Shown here: positions 55,763 to 64,000 of the stretch, piece after piece
How positions within the stretch are numbered: position 1 is the first letter of the stretch
How the letters are laid out: each line of letters opens with the position of its first letter
Origin: Halichondria panicea
Lineage: Eukaryota > Porifera > Demospongiae > Suberitida > Halichondriidae
Length of the DNA stretch: 64,000 nt
Direction: 5' to 3'
NCBI RefSeq assembly: GCF_963675165.1
Contig: NC_087382.1
Coordinates: 1,984,001 to 2,048,000 of the forward strand
Position numbers and translations under genes: made by a program
The notes under the pieces: generated by a model
Databases searched by the model: none
What the model saw: the letters and a program-made list of their open reading frames with translations, nothing else
What the model was told of the DNA's origin: nothing

Positions 55763-58574
55763 GGGGGGGGGTGGGTGTACTTGCTATAACATTTTCTGTA
55801 CACTCTCCCTAGAATATATAGGCTAAAAGTATGATATCTTCCAATGTTTGCTAATAAAAGCAAGTCCACTGCAATCCACTGTACCATTTAATCTTGCTGT
55901 CATCTCCTGCACACTCAACTCTCCCGAGTCCACGTCATCATGCCAACCCTCAGTCACCTTTGACCTCTCCGAGGGCCATACTAGCGGCAGCTCATCCTTT
56001 AGGACGGGCGAGGAATCTGATTGGTTGGTTTCTAGTGAAGGCCTCGGTGAGTGTGAGGGTCTGCGTCTGTTGGCCGGACCCCTAGGCCGAGACAGATTCG
56101 CCTGTGTGTGTGTGGGTGTATGTGTGGGAGTGTGTGGGGGTGTGTGTGGGTGGTGGCTCACATGTACTAGCATTGCATCTCTCTTCACAATATCTAGATT
56201 CCCACTGTCGGATAAGAAAACGTCATCAGATGTGGAGGGTGTGCTTTGTGTGCCAGTGTGGTGTGTGGTGTGGGCGGGAGATGTGAAAACATCCTACAAA
56301 AATAAGAAATTTAATCAAACAAAATTTCGTTAAATATACTCACCTCATCTTCGTTGGTGCTAGTGGAGAGAAGCTTGGAGACAGTTGTGAGGTCATCACT
56401 AGCCAGTGTGCCGCTGGATTGGTGGGTGTAACCTGTGTGGTGGGTGGGGCTTGTGTAGGGGGAGGGGCTTGGACTAATGGTGGTAGTAGTGGAAGCGAAT
56501 GATACTCTTGGAGCTCCAGCCTACACAGACAGAGCACATCAATAAGAGGCACAGTAGAGTCATATCTCACCATTGCAATCACAAGTCCTTTCTTTTCAAA
56601 CATTTCAAACGCCTTGTTAGAAGGTTTCCACTTCTTCATATCTACCGCCCCCTCCACTCCATCACCATCTACCCCCTCCACTCCATCACCATCCACCCCC
56701 TCATTCTCAAACCGTGCCACTAATTCTGAGAGACGTACTTGTCTTGTCTCCACACAATGCTCTGGACTGACACTGCGTATCTGCACCTCTAGGTCACCAG
56801 CACCCTCTAGGTCAGCAGCACCCTCCATGCCAGCAGCACCCTCCATGCCAGCAGTGCCCTCCATGCCAGCAGTGCCCTCCATGCCAGCAGTGCCCTCCAT
56901 GGCAGCCATTGGTGGAGGAGTGTCACTATAGAGGGAGCTCTTTCTGTGGCGCATTTTCTTGACGTCTGAGGTACGACGGCGTTTCACAACTGGTTCAATA
57001 TGATGGCTGGGTTGTTGTTGGTATTTCTCTGGCAGTAATAGACCATACACGTCAGCTTTAGTAGGAGTCTGTACACAGGACAACACAAGTAAACACACCA
57101 TCTGTAATTATAGAAGAGCTACAGAATGCATTTTAAAATTGGACAATCTATACTCAAAATGGTAGCAAACGAAAACACCTAATGCCAGAGGCTTACTCCA
57201 GGCCTATACACTAGCTAACGTGTGTACCTGTGCAGCGGTGGCTCCAGGCCTATACACTAGCTAACGTGTGTACCTGTGCAGCGGTGGCTCCAGGCCTATA
57301 CACTAGCTAACGTGTGTACCTGTGCAGCGGTGGCTCCAGGCCTATACACTAGCTAACGTGTGTACCTGTGCAGCAGTGGCTCCAGGCCTATACACTAGCT
57401 AACGTGTGTACCTGTGCAGCGGTGGCTCCAGGCTGGAAGAGGTACTGTTGTATTGATTGCTCTATTGCAGTGTCAACCATTCTGTAGAGAAATGATCATA
57501 TTATTAGCTAGTGATATTTGAATATAGTGTACCTTGATGATCGCGGTGTGATGGTGGGAGAGGTATGGGGACTGTCCCCTAGACTGCTCAGCAATGAGGC
57601 GGACATATTGTCGCTACTGAGCATGCTCATTGCAGAGTTTTGGGATCTCTTGTAAACTGATCTACTGTGAGATGGTGAACCTTGACCTTCGATGGGTGAG
57701 GGCATTCTGACATCTGAACTATCGCTGGATTGACCTTTGACCTGTTCATCTTCTGAGGAGCGTTGTGTGTACTTTAATCCTCGTTTAGCGTATTGTCGTT
57801 GGAAAGAGGAATCTTCGTTGATGACAGGAATATTCTCTTGAGAGGGGGATTTTCCCTCATGTAGGTGGGCAGGGCTAACAGGGGACATTGTGCGCTCAAG
57901 TATGGCTTCATCAATGCTTTTCTCAGAATACGAACGCTCGAGGTCAGAGGTCGAATCAAATGTTCGGATTGGTGAGAGAGTTTGTTCCTGTAACCAGAGG
58001 AAAGGAAAATTATTACTTTTGGCAATTACCTCATAACTTCAGTTTAGATCAACTAAGAGATGCATTCTGTAGTTCTAGACAAGCTCTATCACATGACATG
58101 CTCAGATCAAAGTTCTGGTGGGGGTGACTTACATGACTTACTGGTCGGGTTTTCTTGTCTGCAACATGCTCAGAGTATGGTCGTGGTCTAATGGGGGAGG
58201 ACCTCTTGTGTATCTTTATTTCCTCCACTCCTCCAAACAAGACAGCATGATACAACACCATTCGACAAACTGTTGAATTACTAAATCCCTGCAGTTGCAA
58301 ACCTTGAATCCCATCTCCACAGTGAAATATATTGGGCCCGAAAACGATGGACAAAGATACCGGAGTCATTTTATTCATATCTCTGTGAGCAGCAACGTTA
58401 GCCAAATGCTGTATTAGATATTTCAGAGTTGCATAGTTGGCAGGGGGGAGAGTGTGGATCAGAGCCTTGAGGGCAGAGATAGCTTCAGGTGAGGGCTCAC
58501 TGGGAGAGCTCTGTTGCAGGTGGAGGAACTCTGACATCTTAGAGCCAGGGATCACAGCATCTGGTAGCTCTCTC

Positions 58575-58673
<99 letters not shown>

Positions 58674-59373
58674 TGTGGGGTGGGTGTGGGGGGGTTGCAT
58701 ACAACGTAGGTGTACAGATGGTCAATGGCCCTCACCAAGAATAGCTTGAGGAGACCTGCTATTGGCGGAATATCCTCTCCCTCAAAATTAGCATCACCAA
58801 CTGGACAATTAAACCATTCAACACACTGTCCATCAACACACTGGTCCAGTAGCTGGTATAATAATTATAGATACCTTTGTCAAATAATGACTTCAACTTC
58901 TCAATATTTTTGGCGTTTCCATTGATTCTATATATTCCCTCTGTGTCCAGACCATTCTGCTCAATGTGGCCCACTATCTTGCGTATAATGAAAGGGACAT
59001 CCCCTCTCCACAGCAGCTCCAGTGGGACACCAAACACCTTGTCTAATAAAGGGGAGGGGCAAACAAAGTAACAAAGTTTACAGTGGTACATGCACAGTAA
59101 TAGTCAGGGATGTACTAACCACCTCTGATAGAAAGGATCACCTCTGAGGTCTTCTAGTTTACCACATGAAAGACCCAAATTTGTGTACTGAATAGGATTG
59201 AACACATCCAGCCACCACTGGATAGCTCTGGGAATCATAGTTATTAGTGGGGCTAGCTCACTTGACAATGGTGCAGAGTGTAGAGACATCGATCTCCTTC
59301 TCTTGATTAGGGGACTGTTGGATATCAGGTTCTTGACTCGACTAGCAAAGTCAGTGCTAGTACTGGACAACTT
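53252..59373 (-). CDS. FAM13: FAM13-family RhoGAP protein (5' end missing)
   Basis: Predicted Rho-family GTPase-activating protein. Exons: 59373-59262, 59042-58875, 58800-58736, 58573-58133 (or 58142), 57987-57533, 57481-57412, 57068-56571, 56520-56344, 56293-56162, 56101-55885, 55705-55574, 55151-54910, 54793-54620, 54529-54422, 54239-54172, 54123-54022, 53960-53906, 53320-53252. Total 1,094 aa from the first resolved codon; phases all agree. RhoGAP domain about residues 38-215: VFGVPLELLWRGDVPFIIRK, GLDTEGIYRINGN with the Arg-finger position filled, LRELPDAV, and FGPNIF. The middle is Ser-rich and disordered. The C-terminal part carries the family signatures: MVDTAIEQSIQQYLF, FEKVHGRPSSRHDKETMRPL followed by YDRYRLVKKL, LRILLREFETKYE, MQEHYTQYK and DVKTKLKIVAAQLSK. 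The start codon must lie upstream of 59373 and was not found. Confidence 0.93.
53337..53757. repeat. 33-bp minisatellite in last FAM13 intron, ~13 copies
   Basis: The unit is CATGAGTAGCACTGTGTGTA plus CCGTGTAGTAATA, with GGACTG and ATGTACC variants. It begins 16 bp from the acceptor of the last exon. Confidence 0.95.
54264..54402. repeat. (CA)n with CGCA interruptions
   Basis: Microsatellite of CACA and CGCA blocks in a FAM13 intron. Open frames here are low-complexity artefacts. Confidence 0.95.
55246..55560. repeat. Dispersed repeat copy in FAM13 intron
   Basis: The segment with ATTGGATCCACGAAATTCAA, GCAGCTGAAAGAGT and CCAAACCATTATTAAACGAG resembles 37080-37285 (TTGGATCCACGGAATTTAGC, GCAGCTGAAAGAGT, CGAACCATTGATTGAACGA) and more distantly 35930-36015. 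CTTTCAAATGATG and CCATTTGAAAGGTC form an internal inverted pair. Confidence 0.65.
55709..55771. repeat. (GT)n / G-run microsatellite
   Basis: (GT)n followed by a run of G, directly beside the FAM13 exon ending 55705; the tract provides the acceptor. Confidence 0.95.
57190..57425. repeat. 46-bp tandem repeat spanning FAM13 exon end and donor
   Basis: Five copies of CTCCAGGCCTATACACTAGC plus TAACGTGTGTACCTGTGCAG plus CGGTGG. Read on the minus strand, each copy has the exon end coding PGATAAQ (or a near variant) and the GTACAC donor. Donors at 57412, 57366, 57320, 57274 and 57228. Confidence 0.93.
58580..58672. repeat. (GT)n microsatellite in RhoGAP-domain intron
   Basis: A pure (GT)n tract of about 45 units next to the acceptor of the LRELPD-coding exon. 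Confidence 0.97.
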
Positions 59374-60165
59374 CTGCAGAGGGGAATCAAGTGTCAAGTG
59401 ATGGACACACGCAAACCAGAGAGTGGTCGTATAATACTCAAATAATGAAGGGGACCTGGTGTTAAATAAGAGAACGGCCATAAATTGGCCTCTCTCTAAT
59501 CGTATAATAATAAGATACATACCACGCCATGCCCCATGCCCCATGCCCCATGCCCCATGCCCAATGGCCGGCCAAGCACATAATACACTAACATAATTAT
59601 AAAATAATATTACATGCTGATGCAGTACATGACTAGCTGTGTACTAGTTATATTGGAGTGGGGTCTCACTTCTACAGAAGATGCACTCTTCATAGCAGCA
59701 CAAACACAGTAGACCAGTACTGTAGCTAGCTAGCTGTGGTGGTCTCAAGATCAAGAAGGTGGCCGGCTGTCTCAGCTCAGTTGCAAGTGAGAGAAAGGGG
59801 GGCGGGGCTCCTCGTGTAAAAGGTTTCCAAGGCGATGCGGGTGGTCTCGAATAACAGAGCAATGGATTTACTAATAGTCGCCCTCGTGACAACTCAACCG
59901 GAAATGAAATTTTTCCGGTATGCGGTTTGTAACGCCCCCTCAATCATCACCGCAGAGAAAGCTTCACACGATCACACACACAAGCTCTGGAGCGCTAGTC
60001 TGTACTGCACTAAAGGTAAGCTATTATAGTATGTAAGGCTCTTGTTAGCCGTGTGTTATAGATTCATAAAATCCAGCTATAAGTTATAGCACTAGCTGGT
60101 TATAGTATCATATCCACCATTGCACATGTTCCTTCACCTTGGCCTTGTGTAGACTGTGTCCTGTG
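59374..60165. promoter_or_regulatory. Shared upstream region of FAM13 (-) and PDZ-LIM (+)
   Basis: The genes are divergent and their first resolved coding exons lie 792 bp apart. Contents: a CATGCCC tandem repeat (59526-59562), a GGGGCGGGGC box near 59798, and a probable plus-strand 5' UTR exon ending at the donor AAAG/GTAAGC (60014) that could join the TGTGTAG acceptor at 60150-60156. The FAM13 first exon should also be here. Confidence 0.5.
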
Positions 60166-63849
<3,684 letters not shown>

Positions 63850-64000
63850 GTACGGTCTATAAAAACTTCAATTATTTGTCAGTAGTTGGAGAAGTTTGTC
63901 TAGTGTAAGTATCTTGAAACCTCACTAAAGAATCGATGCATGTATAGCAGTTGCTTGTCCTATTACCCCCCACCCTGACTCTATTACCCCCCACACTGCC
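63850..64000. other. PDZ-LIM intron, start of a tandem repeat at the window edge
   Basis: After the donor at 63850 the sequence is AT-rich. The last 40 bases show two copies of CTATTACCCCCCACnCTG, probably the start of another minisatellite. Confidence 0.6.

Overview
The window is nuclear DNA from an intron-rich, gene-dense animal. Genes are split into many short exons with GT-AG introns of often 40-120 bp. They are packed on both strands with gaps of a few hundred bases, and introns are full of minisatellites, (CA)n tracts and MITEs. The gene set (PIWI, class III ADH, WD40/EF-hand protein, FAM13 RhoGAP, PDZ-LIM) is metazoan. Compactness plus an invertebrate-like PIWI suggests an early-branching invertebrate such as a demosponge; that placement is inference. 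No rRNA, CRISPR, prokaryotic operon or virus was seen.

Layout. 1-427 (-): last visible exons of an unidentified gene. 665-8570: a recent array of about 1.2-kb units carrying a repeated exon-like segment. 8729-12120 (+): ADH5, 10 exons, 377 aa. 12462-18882 (+): PIWI, 22 exons, 904 aa, slicer residues intact. 19276-33034 (-): a pseudokinase of at least 1,878 aa in 8 resolved exons, with the catalytic Asp and the DFG motif both replaced. 33035-35648: no gene found, but two adjacent perfect palindromes and a gene fragment. 35649-46154 (-): WDR49/WDR64-like EF-hand + WD40 protein, 28-29 exons, about 1,120 aa. 46600-47880: further copies of the fragment found at 34740, so the WD40 gene sits between direct repeats. 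50245-51462 (-): weak hypothetical gene. 51686-52474 (+): POLR2K. 53252-59373 (-): FAM13-family RhoGAP, 18 resolved exons. 60166-63849 (+, running off the window): PDZ-LIM (Enigma-type) protein, apparently sharing a bidirectional promoter region with FAM13.

Exon models were built by hand from splice consensus, reading phase and family similarity. For ADH5, PIWI, POLR2K, the WD40 gene and FAM13, summed exon lengths are multiples of three and all junction phases agree. First coding exons of the pseudokinase and FAM13 genes were not found.

The most unusual theme is tandem repeats that contain splice sites. In at least four exons (two WD40 exons, one FAM13, one PDZ-LIM) the minisatellite unit includes an exon end with its donor or acceptor, so several near-identical splice sites lie in a row. 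Other points: nested DNA transposons inside a minisatellite, a tRNA-derived SINE pair, a minisatellite that seems to have grown from a MITE end, and the pseudokinase. The genes are independent housekeeping, germline, signalling and cytoskeletal genes; I see no evidence of a single joint pathway.
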